The notes: generated by a model not told the origin, from the sequence alone. 42,238 nucleotides of DNA from Thermoproteota archaeon (GCA_013153275.1 JAADER010000006.1:1-42238); one strand, 5' to 3'. Shown: positions 26,501 to 34,461, counted from the first letter of the stretch. Translations and numbers: made by a program.

Positions 26501-27520
26501 CAGACCTTCAGCTCTTCCCCCAGTCTCGAACCCAAGGAACTCTCTGAATAGCCTCACTCTCGCACTTCTCTTAGCCTTAACTAGCGCTCCTGACGCTATC
26601 AGAATCCCTGTTCTCAAACCTTCGAGTCTTCTCCTGATCTCTTCCTCCAGCTTTCTGATCTCCTCGTATCTTCTCTGTATCTCCTCCTCGTTACCTTCAG
26701 CTCTTCTCAGTCGTCTTATCTCTTTCAATATCTCAACTATCTTTAGTGCTGTCTTCAGCGCGTCCTCCGGTATTCCTAGTAGGAGAAGAAGTCTATCAAC
26801 GTTCCGACTAGATGCCTTAAGTATGCTATCTACATCGTCCACAAATACTAGATCAAACCTGTATCTTCTGAGGACATCCATGTATCTTGGAATAAACATG
26901 TTTGTGACCACGAGAATATTGAACTCACCCTTCTCGACCTGTTCGAGAGCTCTCTGTCTCTCGCTCTTTGTAAGGAGAGTGTTATATGTCAGTGCTGTGA
27001 CTCTGTCCCTCAGATTCAACTTCTCGAGATATGTGACCAGCCTCTTGTACACCTGGTCTGCAAGGACCGATGTTGGGAACACCATCAGTACTCTGCCCTT
27101 TCCCTCATACTTGTAGTATGATACGTATATTGCTGCGACTATGCCAAATGTAGTCTTCCCGCTTCCTGTTGGTGCTATTATTGCAAAGCTTTTTCCCTTT
27201 ATGAGCCTCCTAGCCCATAACCTCTGCGCCCCCCACATTTTTGCTCCTACTGCCCTCTCGAATAGGCTACTGAACCTCTCGTACTCTCTCTGAAAGGTCT
27301 CTAGTATCTCGAGCCCTCTGAGAGTGTTGAGCTCTCTGAGAACTCTTATAAGGTCGAGCGTGGACTTAACACGCCATGCATACTCGTCCGGTAGACACCT
27401 GTGACAGGGAAGTCCAGAGTAGAGGCGATCTGACGTTATGCTGCCACCACAGTTTGGGCAGGCGTTCCTGTACATTACTAGCGGTTGAAAGATTCTTCCC
27501 GTCTCTCTACTAATATTCAT
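23567..27520 (-). CDS. rgy: Reverse gyrase
   Basis: Reverse gyrase introduces positive supercoils and is the hallmark gene of hyperthermophiles. The 1317-residue protein has the N-terminal zinc finger (Cys21, Cys24, Cys39, Cys42), an SF2 helicase domain with Walker A APTGSGKT (116-123), the DDVD box in LVFVDDVDS, and motif VI QGSGRTSRM. The type IA topoisomerase domain follows, with VVESPTKARTIASFFGRP, the second zinc finger CPRCGETYSHDVDKCPRC, GTDPDAEGEKIAWD and the catalytic Tyr in GLITYHRTDSTR. Domain order and length are typical. A TATA-like CCTTATAAGG lies at 27553-27562, upstream of the ATG. Confidence 0.98.
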   Translation of the reverse strand: MNISRETGRIFQPLVMYRNACPNCGGSITSDRLYSGLPCHRCLPDEYAWRVKSTLDLIRVLRELNTLRGLEILETFQREYERFSSLFERAVGAKMWGAQRLWARRLIKGKSFAIIAPTGSGKTTFGIVAAIYVSYYKYEGKGRVLMVFPTSVLADQVYKRLVTYLEKLNLRDRVTALTYNTLLTKSERQRALEQVEKGEFNILVVTNMFIPRYMDVLRRYRFDLVFVDDVDSILKASSRNVDRLLLLLGIPEDALKTALKIVEILKEIRRLRRAEGNEEEIQRRYEEIRKLEEEIRRRLEGLRTGILIASGALVKAKRSARVRLFREFLGFETGGRAEGLRNVVDTYTEIDRTIENTVLRLVKRIGDGGIIYVPTHLGKEFAEKLEKLLTENGVKALAYLRPKRGVLEKFSNGELDVLIGLATSRSALVRGIDLPHRVKYVIFAGVPRIRFRLNISEFRPGRYIALFMIVRNVLDKDERLQVDKLVAKLRNIVGISEQQLNKIIEAINQGREDSLTGFDKYVAWIIKSSIELASKILSKLTGDVIEKLDVRIERDEKGIVVTLPDTTTYIQGSGRTSRMYVGGVTKGLSIVIVDDEKVFRGLERELKYRIDGFEFKHLSQIDLESLVREINEERKRVADIIFGRVRPGDTGLELLRTALIVVESPTKARTIASFFGRPSTRVIGGLQVYETSIGNLLLLVTATKGHMWELVPEAPDIDVRYVEENYSKIVGEQPRDYFGVLKIGNYFVPIYNIIRKCPRCGETYSHDVDKCPRCGTDLVSSGPVITALRDIATEVDLVFIGTDPDAEGEKIAWDIYVILRPYLRDIYRIEFHEVTRKAILDAINNPIPYVRVPMVMAQLIRRIEDRWIGFGLSQKLWKVSPILFGRFYKTLSAGRVQTPVLGWVIRRYDLSRKDQVYSLAIRLNNGLELALEIPVDRKSLLKDIKARSARVKILPIAEDLEETINPPPPYTTDTLLRDAATRLRMSVEEAMQIAQELFESGLITYHRTDSTRVSPAGIAIAREYIVKNFGEQEFVPRQWILGGHIGAHECIRPTRPIDADELRALVISGVLQLSIRLTQRHLAMYDMIFRRFIASQMRPARIRKARYEITIEGGSESHSIIVEKVTNIVEEGFLKVLRLVDLESRLPSGEFSIEEITRPPRRIPRTKPMTEGEVVAEMKQKGIGRPSTYARIVEVILRRRYAICVGRPKYLVPTKKGLKVYLYLTGDEITKQLLLKTRSKEEKERIMEILTKLKDIGAFRELVSEERTRLVQQLMDDVEHGERDYLEVLNELYEEAERYNLFEKFEIKEEIRETLEE

Positions 27521-27640
27521 TAGATCTTACTATAGATCTACAGGCCCACCCCTTATAAGGTCTTAGGACTTGCCCGAAAGTATCACTCTTCAAGCGTAGT
27601 TGTTATAAGGCTCAAACACGCTTTCATACCGGCAAAGAAC

Positions 27641-28003
27641 GTGACCACTGAGACAGAGGTGATGGACTACAAGATAGCAACAGGAAGGCTAGTAGACAAG
27701 ATTGTGACAGCATATAGAGGCTACCTGGTAGAGAAGGTATCGTTCAAGGACGGACTCCGCTACACCATCAGGATAGGACCCATAGGCAAGCCCAGCCTCG
27801 ACATACATATAGTCAACAAGCTCAACAAGCTCTTCGTGGAGTTCTGGCCCATGAACCATGCATCTCCACTGCTAGTTCTCGAGCGAGACCTCAGGAACAG
27901 TATAGAAGACGTCTATAGAGACATATCGTCCATACTCTCGATGCTGTGGAGCGTGAAGAAGGTGAGGAGGAGGAGAGTCAGGATACCTGTAGGTCGATCA
28001 TAA
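27641..28003 (+). CDS. Conserved-looking small protein, function unknown
   Basis: I do not recognise this 120-residue protein. It looks like one alpha/beta domain (YRGYLVEKVSFKDGLRYTIRIG, SLDIHIVNKLNKLFVEFWPM) followed by a helix and a very basic tail (VKKVRRRRVRIPVGR) that could contact nucleic acid. The GTG at 27641 is used; an ATG at 27662 (GGTGATG) is an alternative start. It is divergent from reverse gyrase and just upstream of serS, which has its own TATA box. Confidence 0.65.
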   Translation: MTTETEVMDYKIATGRLVDKIVTAYRGYLVEKVSFKDGLRYTIRIGPIGKPSLDIHIVNKLNKLFVEFWPMNHASPLLVLERDLRNSIEDVYRDISSILSMLWSVKKVRRRRVRIPVGRS

Positions 28004-28004
28004 C

Positions 28005-28014
28005 ATTTATATGA
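28005..28014 (+). promoter_or_regulatory. TATA box of serS
   Basis: ACATTTATAT, just after the stop of the preceding gene, is centred about 35 nt upstream of ATG 28045, for a short leader. Confidence 0.45.
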
Positions 28015-28044
28015 TGTAGATCAACCTACCTAGACTAGTCATAG

Positions 28045-29424
28045 ATGTCTTGGTCAGTCCTCGACGCACTGCTTTCTAGACCGGAGGATGTGAGGAGAAT
28101 GCTGAGAGCCAGAGGCTACAGTACAGATCTGGTTGACGAGTTCCTACGTATCGATAGGGAGTGGAAGGAGCTTAAGAGGAAGGTTGAGGAGCTACGTCAC
28201 GAGCACAATGTCATTACTAGAAGCATCAGACAGGCTAGGGGGGAGGAGGAGCGTAGAGAGCTCATAGAGAAGGCCAGGAGAATAATACAGGAGCTGGAGG
28301 CTCTCGAGAAAAAATTGAAAGAACTCGAGGAACAGAGGACAAGCATCCTCAGAAGATTTCCAAACCTCATAAGACAGGAGGTCTACCAGATATGTCCAGA
28401 AGATGCTGAGGAGATCGCATTAAAGTACTGGGGAAAACCTAGAGTATATAGGGAAGATGTCGACAAGCTTCTAAACGAGGTCAGGAAGACAGGTCACAAC
28501 ATTGAGTATGAGGTCATTAACTGGAAACCTGTAGGACATGCAGACATGCTTGAGAACGTTCTCAAGCTTGGAGACACGGAGAAAGCCGGAGAGGTCGCAG
28601 GAAGCAGGTTCTTCTACATATTTGATGATATAGTCTGGCTCGACCTCGCTCTCGCTCTATACGCTCTCGACTTTCTATCCCAGAGAGGGTTCCGCATAGT
28701 TGTACCACCATACATGCTGAAGCATGAGTACATGACATCCGTGATAGACTTCGACGCTCTGAAAGATGCCATATATAAGATAGAGGATGAGGACCTATAT
28801 CTGATAGGAACGTCAGAGCACCCACTTGCATGCTATCTCGCTAAGAGGGAGCTCCTAGAACAAGATCTCCCAGTACTCTTTGCAGGATACTCACCATGCT
28901 TCAGAAGAGAGGCAAGCGCCGGTAGCAGAGATCTTAAAGGGATCTTCCGCGTCCACCAGTTCCACAAGGTCGAGCAGTTCGTGTTCTGCCTACCTGAGGA
29001 GAGCGATAAGTGGCAGGAGTTCCTCCTAAACAATGCTGAGGAGCTATGGAGAGGACTAGAGATACCCTATAGAGTAGTTCTTGTCTGTCCCAAAGAGATG
29101 GGTAGAACGGCAGCTAAGCAGTACGATCTTGAGGCGTGGATGCCTGCTCAAGCAACCTTCAGAGAGATGGTTTCCTGTAGCAACTGTACTGACTGGCAGT
29201 CATTTAGGCTTCACATCCGTGTCGTGAGGAAGGGCATGAAGAGAGAGTACGTTCATACTCTGAACAGCACTGCTATAGCGACTACTAGAGCGATAACGGC
29301 TATACTTGAGAATCATCAGGAACCTGACGGTGTTGTAAGAGTACCAAAGGTTCTACGAAAGTACCTTGAAGCATTCCCAAACGCGCCGAAGGACTATATT
29401 GTTCCTAGAAACGTCAAGAGATAG
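28045..29424 (+). CDS. serS: Seryl-tRNA synthetase
   Basis: This class II synthetase of 459 residues has the N-terminal tRNA-binding coiled coil (about 30-105), motif 2 FRREASAGSRDLKGIFRVHQF and motif 3 NSTAIATTRAITAILENHQ. The TSEH loop (LIGTSEHPLACY) binds serine. It is of the common bacterial/eukaryal/crenarchaeal type rather than the rare methanogen type. The convergent C/D sRNA begins 3 nt after its stop. Confidence 0.97.
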   Translation: MSWSVLDALLSRPEDVRRMLRARGYSTDLVDEFLRIDREWKELKRKVEELRHEHNVITRSIRQARGEEERRELIEKARRIIQELEALEKKLKELEEQRTSILRRFPNLIRQEVYQICPEDAEEIALKYWGKPRVYREDVDKLLNEVRKTGHNIEYEVINWKPVGHADMLENVLKLGDTEKAGEVAGSRFFYIFDDIVWLDLALALYALDFLSQRGFRIVVPPYMLKHEYMTSVIDFDALKDAIYKIEDEDLYLIGTSEHPLACYLAKRELLEQDLPVLFAGYSPCFRREASAGSRDLKGIFRVHQFHKVEQFVFCLPEESDKWQEFLLNNAEELWRGLEIPYRVVLVCPKEMGRTAAKQYDLEAWMPAQATFREMVSCSNCTDWQSFRLHIRVVRKGMKREYVHTLNSTAIATTRAITAILENHQEPDGVVRVPKVLRKYLEAFPNAPKDYIVPRNVKR

Positions 29425-29427
29425 CTC

Positions 29428-29476
29428 TCAGATTCGGAGTGTATCTTCACTGCTCCGTTGCGAGTCGTGTCATCAC
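29428..29476 (-). ncRNA. C/D box sRNA
   Basis: Minus strand: C GTGATGA (29470-29476), 12-nt guide, D' CGGA (29454-29457), spacer GCA, C' GTGAAGA (29444-29450), 12-nt guide, D CTGA (29428-29431). The TATA box at 29500-29509 lies about 30 nt upstream and also faces rps26e on the plus strand. Confidence 0.87.
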
Positions 29477-29499
29477 CTCTCACTATACATACTCTCGAT

Positions 29500-29509
29500 A
29501 ACTTTTTAA
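29500..29509. promoter_or_regulatory. Bidirectional TATA box: rps26e (+) and C/D sRNA (-)
   Basis: AACTTTTTAA is centred about 28 nt upstream of GTG 29533 and about 28 nt upstream of the sRNA C box at 29476. It fixes the S26e start at GTG 29533 rather than the upstream ATG 29512. Confidence 0.55.
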
Positions 29510-29532
29510 GCATGTCAGATACAAGAGAAGCT

Positions 29533-29889
29533 GTGCCAAAGAAGAGAAAGAACAGGGGACGACACAAGGGAGACAAAGGGAAAGAAGGGCACGTATACTG
29601 TGAGAACTGTGGCAAGCTGGTCCCCAGATCCAAGGCAGTGAGAATAACAATGACGTACTCTCCAGTTCCTCCAGACCTTGCTAAAGAGCTCGAGAAGCAG
29701 GGCGCAATAATACCTAAGTACCAGGTCACTAAGACCTTATGCATAAACTGTGCAATATTCTTCGGAATACTAAAGGTCAGACCAGAGGAGGAGAGAAAGA
29801 AGAAGGAGCCTCTCGGAAAGGCTCCAGCAGCATCCCAGTCATCATCAACATCAGGAGCATCATCGTCATCCTCAGGAACTGGCAAGTAA
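29533..29889 (+). CDS. rps26e: 30S ribosomal protein S26e
   Basis: S26e is a small-subunit protein near the mRNA exit channel, found in eukaryotes and in crenarchaea and relatives. With GTG 29533 as start, the protein begins PKKRKNRGRHKGDKGKEGHV, as in other archaeal S26e. The zinc ligands are in VYCENCGKLVPR and TLCINCAIFFGI. The C-terminus is extended by a Ser/Ala-rich low-complexity tail. The start is fixed by the TATA box at 29500-29509. The trmY gene follows 18 nt later. Confidence 0.94.
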   Translation: MPKKRKNRGRHKGDKGKEGHVYCENCGKLVPRSKAVRITMTYSPVPPDLAKELEKQGAIIPKYQVTKTLCINCAIFFGILKVRPEEERKKKEPLGKAPAASQSSSTSGASSSSSGTGK

Positions 29890-29907
29890 CTCTAAAATCT
29901 CGTTCAC

Positions 29908-30456
29908 GTGCGTGCTCTCATACTCAAGTCCAACACTGCCTGCATAGAGAATATAAACCCGCGATCTCCAGCATCTTCAGGAAGGTTCGACGTTATCCTA
30001 GACTTCGTGCTCGAGTGCCTATATGGGGACAAGTCTGTTCGGAAAGATGTGACGATCTATGCAGTGTTATCTGGATGTGGTAGAACTAGGACTATAGTGT
30101 TTAGAGGCGAGGAACTTCCTTATATAGAGACTGAGGACGATCTTCTCAGACTAGTACTTAGTGGAGATGTCCAGATTCTAGATATGGGCTTTGAGGAGCT
30201 TCTAGAGGATCTCTCTCGAAGAGGCTTTAGACTCTTCTGTCTCATAGAGGATGGAAAAGACGTTGATAAGGTAGAGCTACCATGTAGTAATGTGGGGTTC
30301 ATTATTGGGGATCAGGATGGTTTTACTCCCGATGATGTGATCATAATGAGGCGTAGAAACATAGAATTCATATCTATAGGTCCACTACCCTACCTGAGCT
30401 GGTTCTGCTGTGTATTCATAAATTACGTTCTAGATAGGAGATGTAGAGACTCATGA
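29908..30456 (+). CDS. trmY: tRNA (pseudouridine54-N1)-methyltransferase TrmY
   Basis: TrmY is a SPOUT methyltransferase that makes m1psi54 from psi54 in archaeal tRNA. The 182-residue product shows the family pattern GRFDVILDFVLECLYGDKSVRKD, the GGDxxG-like FIIGDQDGFTPDD SAM-knot motif and ISIGPLPYLSWFCCVFINY at the C-terminus. It would act after Pus10 (6.6 kb). It follows rps26e by 18 nt and is probably cotranscribed. Confidence 0.88.
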   Translation: MRALILKSNTACIENINPRSPASSGRFDVILDFVLECLYGDKSVRKDVTIYAVLSGCGRTRTIVFRGEELPYIETEDDLLRLVLSGDVQILDMGFEELLEDLSRRGFRLFCLIEDGKDVDKVELPCSNVGFIIGDQDGFTPDDVIIMRRRNIEFISIGPLPYLSWFCCVFINYVLDRRCRDS

Positions 30457-30509
30457 TATCTACCATTTAGATAGCTAAGCTTTGAAAAAGTATTAGGAAC
30501 CATCATACT

Positions 30510-31274
30510 GTGAGTATAGTCCAGAAGAGCATTCCATTTCCTCCCATAAAGCTTGAGAAGATAATAAAATATCTATCATATATAAATGAGAGACCTGTAA
30601 ATATAACCGAACTAAAGAACAATAAGATAGACTTTGGCAGAGGAAGAGGCGACATAACGAGATTTCTAGTACAGATAGAGCTTGTAGACGTTGAGAACAG
30701 CAAGGTCAAGCTTACCGATAGAGGTAGGACTCTCCTGAAGTTTGTGAGAGACGACAGGCCGACTTTTCTATTTAAGATTCTTTTCAATAACTACATGATA
30801 GATAAGGTCCTCACGTACAGAGTCCTAATAGATACCATAAGAGAGCTCCAGTCCTCAAATATAAATGAGCTCTACAGCATAGCTAATAGCAGACTTAGAG
30901 AGTTATCACCATCTTTATGGATTAACAAGGTTGCGTACAGATCCCTGATCTCTCTAGCGACAGATCTAGAAGTAATTGAAAGAAGGGGAGAAAGCTTAAC
31001 ATACGTTGGACAGGTTACTAAAATTAGAGAGCTAGTAACCAAGTGTGTTTTCTCTCGTGGAAGAGTAAGATATCTCGACATAGATAAGCTCTGCAACATC
31101 CTAGAACTAGACGATAGAGAGCTTCTCTGTAACATACTTAACAATTGTATAGTGCCAGTAAAGTCACCATCAGCGGTCAAGATATATAGAGTCAGAGATA
31201 TAGAGGCTGTAGTAGAGAAGGTATCTAAGCTTAGTGTTGACTTAGTGATGAAGTTCTCGAGTCCTGAAAGATGA
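30510..31274 (+). CDS. Winged-helix-type protein heading the ESCRT-like cluster
   Basis: I do not recognise this 254-residue protein. Residues 15-75 look like a winged helix: PIKLEKIIKYLSYINERPVNITEL, DITRFLVQIELVDVENSKVKLTDRGRTLLKF. A second possible winged helix ends near RRGESLTYVG (about 155-165). It is soluble, with no membrane segment. The GTG at 30510 lies about 22-26 nt after a weak TATA-like stretch (30484-30492). It precedes the MIT/ESCRT-III/Vps4-like genes on the same strand by 200 nt, with an antisense sRNA between. It may regulate the cluster or be an ESCRT-II-like winged-helix adaptor; both are inference. Confidence 0.6.
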   Translation: MSIVQKSIPFPPIKLEKIIKYLSYINERPVNITELKNNKIDFGRGRGDITRFLVQIELVDVENSKVKLTDRGRTLLKFVRDDRPTFLFKILFNNYMIDKVLTYRVLIDTIRELQSSNINELYSIANSRLRELSPSLWINKVAYRSLISLATDLEVIERRGESLTYVGQVTKIRELVTKCVFSRGRVRYLDIDKLCNILELDDRELLCNILNNCIVPVKSPSAVKIYRVRDIEAVVEKVSKLSVDLVMKFSSPER

Positions 31275-31293
31275 GGAGGGCTCGCATATCTGA

Positions 31294-31341
31294 TCAGCTT
31301 AGCCCAGCTCTTCACTAGTCCGACCTTACAAGCTTCATCAT
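31294..31341 (-). ncRNA. C/D box sRNA
   Basis: Minus strand: C ATGATGA (31335-31341), 12-nt guide, D' CGGA (31319-31322), spacer CTA, C' GTGAAGA (31309-31315), 11-nt guide, D CTGA (31294-31297). A TATA-like CTTAATAG at 31367-31374 lies about 30 nt upstream. The rest of the 201-nt gap holds a short hairpin (31349-31365) and the TATA box of the next gene. Confidence 0.86.
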
Positions 31342-31440
31342 CTATCCTCACCTAGCTGATAGGTGCCTATTAAGGTTGTCCTCATACATGTTCATGTTTC
31401 TAAGTTCGGTAATACTGTTACTCCCCTAGAGTATCAGTAG

Positions 31441-31454
31441 AAATATTTTAAACT
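31441..31454 (+). promoter_or_regulatory. TATA box of the MIT-like / ESCRT-III-like / Vps4-like operon
   Basis: AAATATTTTAAACT is centred about 27 nt upstream of ATG 31476, so the operon should start leaderless. Confidence 0.55.
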
Positions 31455-31475
31455 TGGCTAGCCTTCATAAACCTA

Positions 31476-31688
31476 ATGCTTCGAAATACTTTAATTGACG
31501 AAGTCCTGAAGTATGTGAGAGACCTGAACGCAAAGATACTTGAGGCCATAAGAAATGAAGGATACACAGACAGAGTACGAGTCGCAAGAGAGTACTTTGT
31601 AGACGCTATCCACCTCATGCTAGACAAGAAGCTTGAGGAGGCAGCTCAGAAGCTCAGAAAAGCAAGAGACCTCCTAGAAGGAATATAG
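31476..31688 (+). CDS. Small helical protein, MIT/TPR-like, function unknown
   Basis: The 70-residue protein is two or three amphipathic helices: LIDEVLKYVRDLNAKILEAI, VRVAREYFVDAIHLML and KKLEEAAQKLRKARDLLEG. The last two resemble the helical pairs of a MIT or TPR module (AREYFVDAI...LEEAAQKLRKA), like the N-terminal MIT of the ATPase two genes on. It is 10 nt upstream of the ESCRT-III-like gene and clearly in the same operon. It could be a stand-alone adaptor or regulator that competes for the MIT-binding tail; this is inference. Confidence 0.6.
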   Translation: MLRNTLIDEVLKYVRDLNAKILEAIRNEGYTDRVRVAREYFVDAIHLMLDKKLEEAAQKLRKARDLLEGI

Positions 31689-31698
31689 GTGAGAGAAC

Positions 31699-32568
31699 AT
31701 GAACGAGCTCCCCTATCTTAGACAGATCTTCAACAAGCTTGACAGACTTTACGCAGAGAGAAGGTACCTAGACCTAGAGAGATGTTATGATATACTTGTC
31801 AACAGTATTGAGAAGGCTATAAAAGATAGAAACAAGATCCTAGGAGGAAAAAGCAGAGAGGATGTTGAAAGGGAGCTTTACTCCACTGTAAGAGCTATAA
31901 GTGGAGTTATGGAAGAGATAGAGAACAGAGGTCCTCGTGGCTTGATTAAACGTCTCTCACGTTATAAGGATGTGCTCGAGAAGTCCTTGTCACGTTTAGG
32001 GTCTATCATCGACAGATTAGAGAACAAGAGAAGCACTCTTGAGGCTCAGATTAAGTCTCTAATGAGGCTAGGAAAGATGGGCGAGGCTCAGCAGTACATT
32101 CCTAGGTTAACAGTGCTGGAGAGAAACATAAAGAGCCTACGAGCATATCATGCAAAAATTGACAGGATAAAGAGCCGTATTGAGGGCGTCATAGAGACCC
32201 TATACATACTTGATGAGCTCATACCTATCCTTATTATCGAAGACCTAACGAAGATCGTCCGCGATAAGGAGGAGCTTGCTAAGTATCTAGAAGATATCAG
32301 AATGATCAAGCAGAGACTTGAGGATGCTGAGAACTTCGTGACAGAGCTTGAAGGCGTTCTCGACCTCACCAGAGGAGTACCCTCGATACAGCTGACGGAC
32401 GAGGAGATGACGACGTATAGGAGGTTGCTTGAGGAGGTTCTGCAGGAGGATCTTCCACAGACTATCAGAAAAGAGCTCGAGAACTTTAAGAGCATGCTTG
32501 AGCAGAAAGAGAGGGAGATAGAGGACTATCTAAGGAGGGAGCGTATGAAGGATGAATATAAAACGTGA
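31699..32568 (+). CDS. ESCRT-III-like (Snf7/CdvB-type) coiled-coil protein
   Basis: The 289-residue protein is wholly helical. Residues ~88-165 follow the ESCRT-III alpha1-alpha2 hairpin: a basic helix with RSTLEAQIKSLMRLGKMGEA, a Gly turn, then QQYIPRLTVLERNIKSLRAYHAKIDRIKSRIEGV (given here in two pieces of the family pattern), much as CdvB. An N-terminal MIT-like stretch (1-75) and a C-terminal segment with GVPSIQLTDEEM (about 226-237) that might serve as a MIT-interacting motif complete it. It lies 6 nt before a Vps4-like ATPase gene, its expected partner. The similarity is structural and I cannot prove homology without a profile search. Confidence 0.6.
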   Translation: MNELPYLRQIFNKLDRLYAERRYLDLERCYDILVNSIEKAIKDRNKILGGKSREDVERELYSTVRAISGVMEEIENRGPRGLIKRLSRYKDVLEKSLSRLGSIIDRLENKRSTLEAQIKSLMRLGKMGEAQQYIPRLTVLERNIKSLRAYHAKIDRIKSRIEGVIETLYILDELIPILIIEDLTKIVRDKEELAKYLEDIRMIKQRLEDAENFVTELEGVLDLTRGVPSIQLTDEEMTTYRRLLEEVLQEDLPQTIRKELENFKSMLEQKEREIEDYLRRERMKDEYKT

Positions 32569-32574
32569 TCTATC

Positions 32575-33837
32575 ATGTATCTTATAAAGCTAGGTATGGA
32601 TTACTGTGACCAGGCGCAGAGAGCATATATTAGGGGAGACTTAGAACTTGCATTGCGCCTATATGAGAAAGCGGTCGAATGTTTTAGAAAAGCAGTCACA
32701 TATACTTCAGATGCAGCAACAAGATCGGTTCTTAGCGAGAAGATTAGAGAGATAGAGGATACGATTGAGAAGCTGAGAGCTATTCTTCAAGGAGAGAACA
32801 GAGATCTGAGACCGCGTGCCGCTAGATCACCTAGAGCTACCCTGCCAGAGGTCTCAGAATCGGGTGTTATTCAGAAGGAGAAGGTATCAAGAGGTGGGGC
32901 GCGGCCGGGAACGCGTGAGGTTGAGAGTGACGGGGAGTTTGTTGGACTTGTGGAGACCTTTATCTCTCGAGCAAACGTCACTTGGGACGATATTGCGGAT
33001 CTCTCTGATGTTAAGAGGGAGCTTATGTCCATAATATTCTTCTCCCTAGCTATACCGGAGAAGCCTGTAAAGGTTGACGTTCCTAGACGTATTCTCTTTT
33101 TCGGCCCTCCAGGTACTGGAAAGACAATGATTGCGATGGCTCTATCTAACATGTTGTCTGCCACATTTTTCAATGTCCCTATCTCAGGAGTTTTGTCTAA
33201 ATATGTTGGAGATTCTCCTAAAATCATATCGACCCTCTTCAAGCTTGCACGTGAGAGAGCTCCCTCTGTCGTGTTCATGGACGAGATAGAGGCAATAGCT
33301 GTCAAGAGGGACTCAGACTTTCACCAGGTACCAGGACTTCTACAGACCTTACTGACCGAGCTTGATGGTTTTGGCTCTAAGAACCTGGACAAGCTTGTTC
33401 TCGTCATAGCTGCCACTAATAAGCCTTGGGTTCTTGACGAGGCTATACTCAGCAGATTTGACAGAAAGGTGTATATTCCCCCTCCTGACAAGTCTGCAAG
33501 AATAGAACTATTTAAACTGCATCTAGAGAGGAGAGGCTACGAGCTTGAGGGAATAACATATGAGGAGCTTGCGGACCTGACAGAGGGATATACAGGTAGA
33601 GACATAGCTAACCTATGTAGAAAAGCTATACTTAACATGCTTCAGAGAGCTAATCCAAACATTGAGGTAGTGATGAGAAGCGTTAGAAACGTTGAGGAAT
33701 TGAGAAAAGCAAAATATAGGGTTGATAGAATAACTAGAGAGGACTTTGAGAAAGCTCTCGAGGAGGTTAAACCCACAGTCTCTAAGGACGACCTTAGAAG
33801 ATATGAGGAGTTTCTCAAGAAGAGCATACTATCATGA
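32575..33837 (+). CDS. MIT-AAA ATPase, Vps4/CdvC-like
   Basis: This 420-residue ATPase has an N-terminal MIT domain (1-73, DYCDQAQRAYIRGDLELALRLYEKA with breaks), a linker with Pro/Arg/Ser (74-130), and one AAA domain starting VTWDDIADLSDV at 135. Walker A GPPGTGKT is at 177-184, Walker B FMDEIEA at 234-240, sensor-1 ATN at 280-282, and the arginine fingers in LSRFDRKVY (292-300). It ends in the Vps4-type C-terminal helix DDLRRYEEFLKK. It is the expected disassembly motor for the ESCRT-III-like protein 6 nt upstream. The pore loop and sequence differ enough from CdvC to suggest a paralogue rather than the cell-division enzyme itself. Confidence 0.85.
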   Translation: MYLIKLGMDYCDQAQRAYIRGDLELALRLYEKAVECFRKAVTYTSDAATRSVLSEKIREIEDTIEKLRAILQGENRDLRPRAARSPRATLPEVSESGVIQKEKVSRGGARPGTREVESDGEFVGLVETFISRANVTWDDIADLSDVKRELMSIIFFSLAIPEKPVKVDVPRRILFFGPPGTGKTMIAMALSNMLSATFFNVPISGVLSKYVGDSPKIISTLFKLARERAPSVVFMDEIEAIAVKRDSDFHQVPGLLQTLLTELDGFGSKNLDKLVLVIAATNKPWVLDEAILSRFDRKVYIPPPDKSARIELFKLHLERRGYELEGITYEELADLTEGYTGRDIANLCRKAILNMLQRANPNIEVVMRSVRNVEELRKAKYRVDRITREDFEKALEEVKPTVSKDDLRRYEEFLKKSILS

Positions 33838-34461
33838 TTCTCTTCCTCGAGCCCTAAGAAGAACCTCATAGACCCTGCCAATAATGTTCTCAAGATCTTC
33901 TAGAGCTACTTTCCCCTCGACAATATATCTATCCAGTCCATACATTAGGCTTCTACCAAGATCACGGTTCTGAGGATCGGCCAGTAACTGTTCGATAAAT
34001 GATCTGAAAGATTTTTCGAACTCGCTGTTTCTCGAAACTAAGAAGTCTATAATAGAGAGAAGTTTACAGAGAAGTGTAAGCAGAGCTCTGTCCTGTTTAA
34101 GCACTTTCAACTTACTTAGAAGCATGTTGTCTGAGGTCCCTCTCTCTAGCTGTCTCTCTATGTTTTCTATTTCTCGATCGATCTCAACTATCTCTCCATG
34201 AATGATATCGTACTTATAGTGAGCGTTTAAGCATGATGATAATCGTTTTAAAATTTCTATAAAATACTGATCAGAGCTCTTCATATATGCGATCGCGTAT
34301 AGTCCTAGTGCTGATAAGCAGAAAAGTATGTTCATATGGTATATAGCTGGCTGATGCTGGACTTGTGAGAACATGTTCATGATAATGTCAACTATGTTAG
34401 AATACGATCTAAGCTGATTAAGGATCTCTGTCAGATTTCTCTCAAGATCGTTACTGAACAT
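33832..34461 (-). CDS. All-helical protein of the ESCRT-like cluster, function unknown
   Basis: I do not recognise this 209-residue protein. It is helical throughout. One hydrophobic stretch (IYHMNILFCLSALGLYAIAYM, about 40-60) might associate with membrane, and a coiled coil follows (EIVEIDREIENIERQLERG, about 90-110). It overlaps the end of the ATPase gene by 6 nt in convergent orientation and lies 21 nt downstream of the FHA gene on the same strand, so it is presumably cotranscribed with it. Confidence 0.6.
   Translation of the reverse strand: MFSNDLERNLTEILNQLRSYSNIVDIIMNMFSQVQHQPAIYHMNILFCLSALGLYAIAYMKSSDQYFIEILKRLSSCLNAHYKYDIIHGEIVEIDREIENIERQLERGTSDNMLLSKLKVLKQDRALLTLLCKLLSIIDFLVSRNSEFEKSFRSFIEQLLADPQNRDLGRSLMYGLDRYIVEGKVALEDLENIIGRVYEVLLRARGRES

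Noticed and set aside
27521-27541. Inverted TAGATC repeat upstream of rgy
   Set aside because: Short and A/T-rich; could be an operator but there is no second copy or supporting context.
27560-27610. Possible C/D sRNA between rgy and the small unknown gene
   Set aside because: Only a degenerate GTGATAC and no canonical D box; spacing fails.
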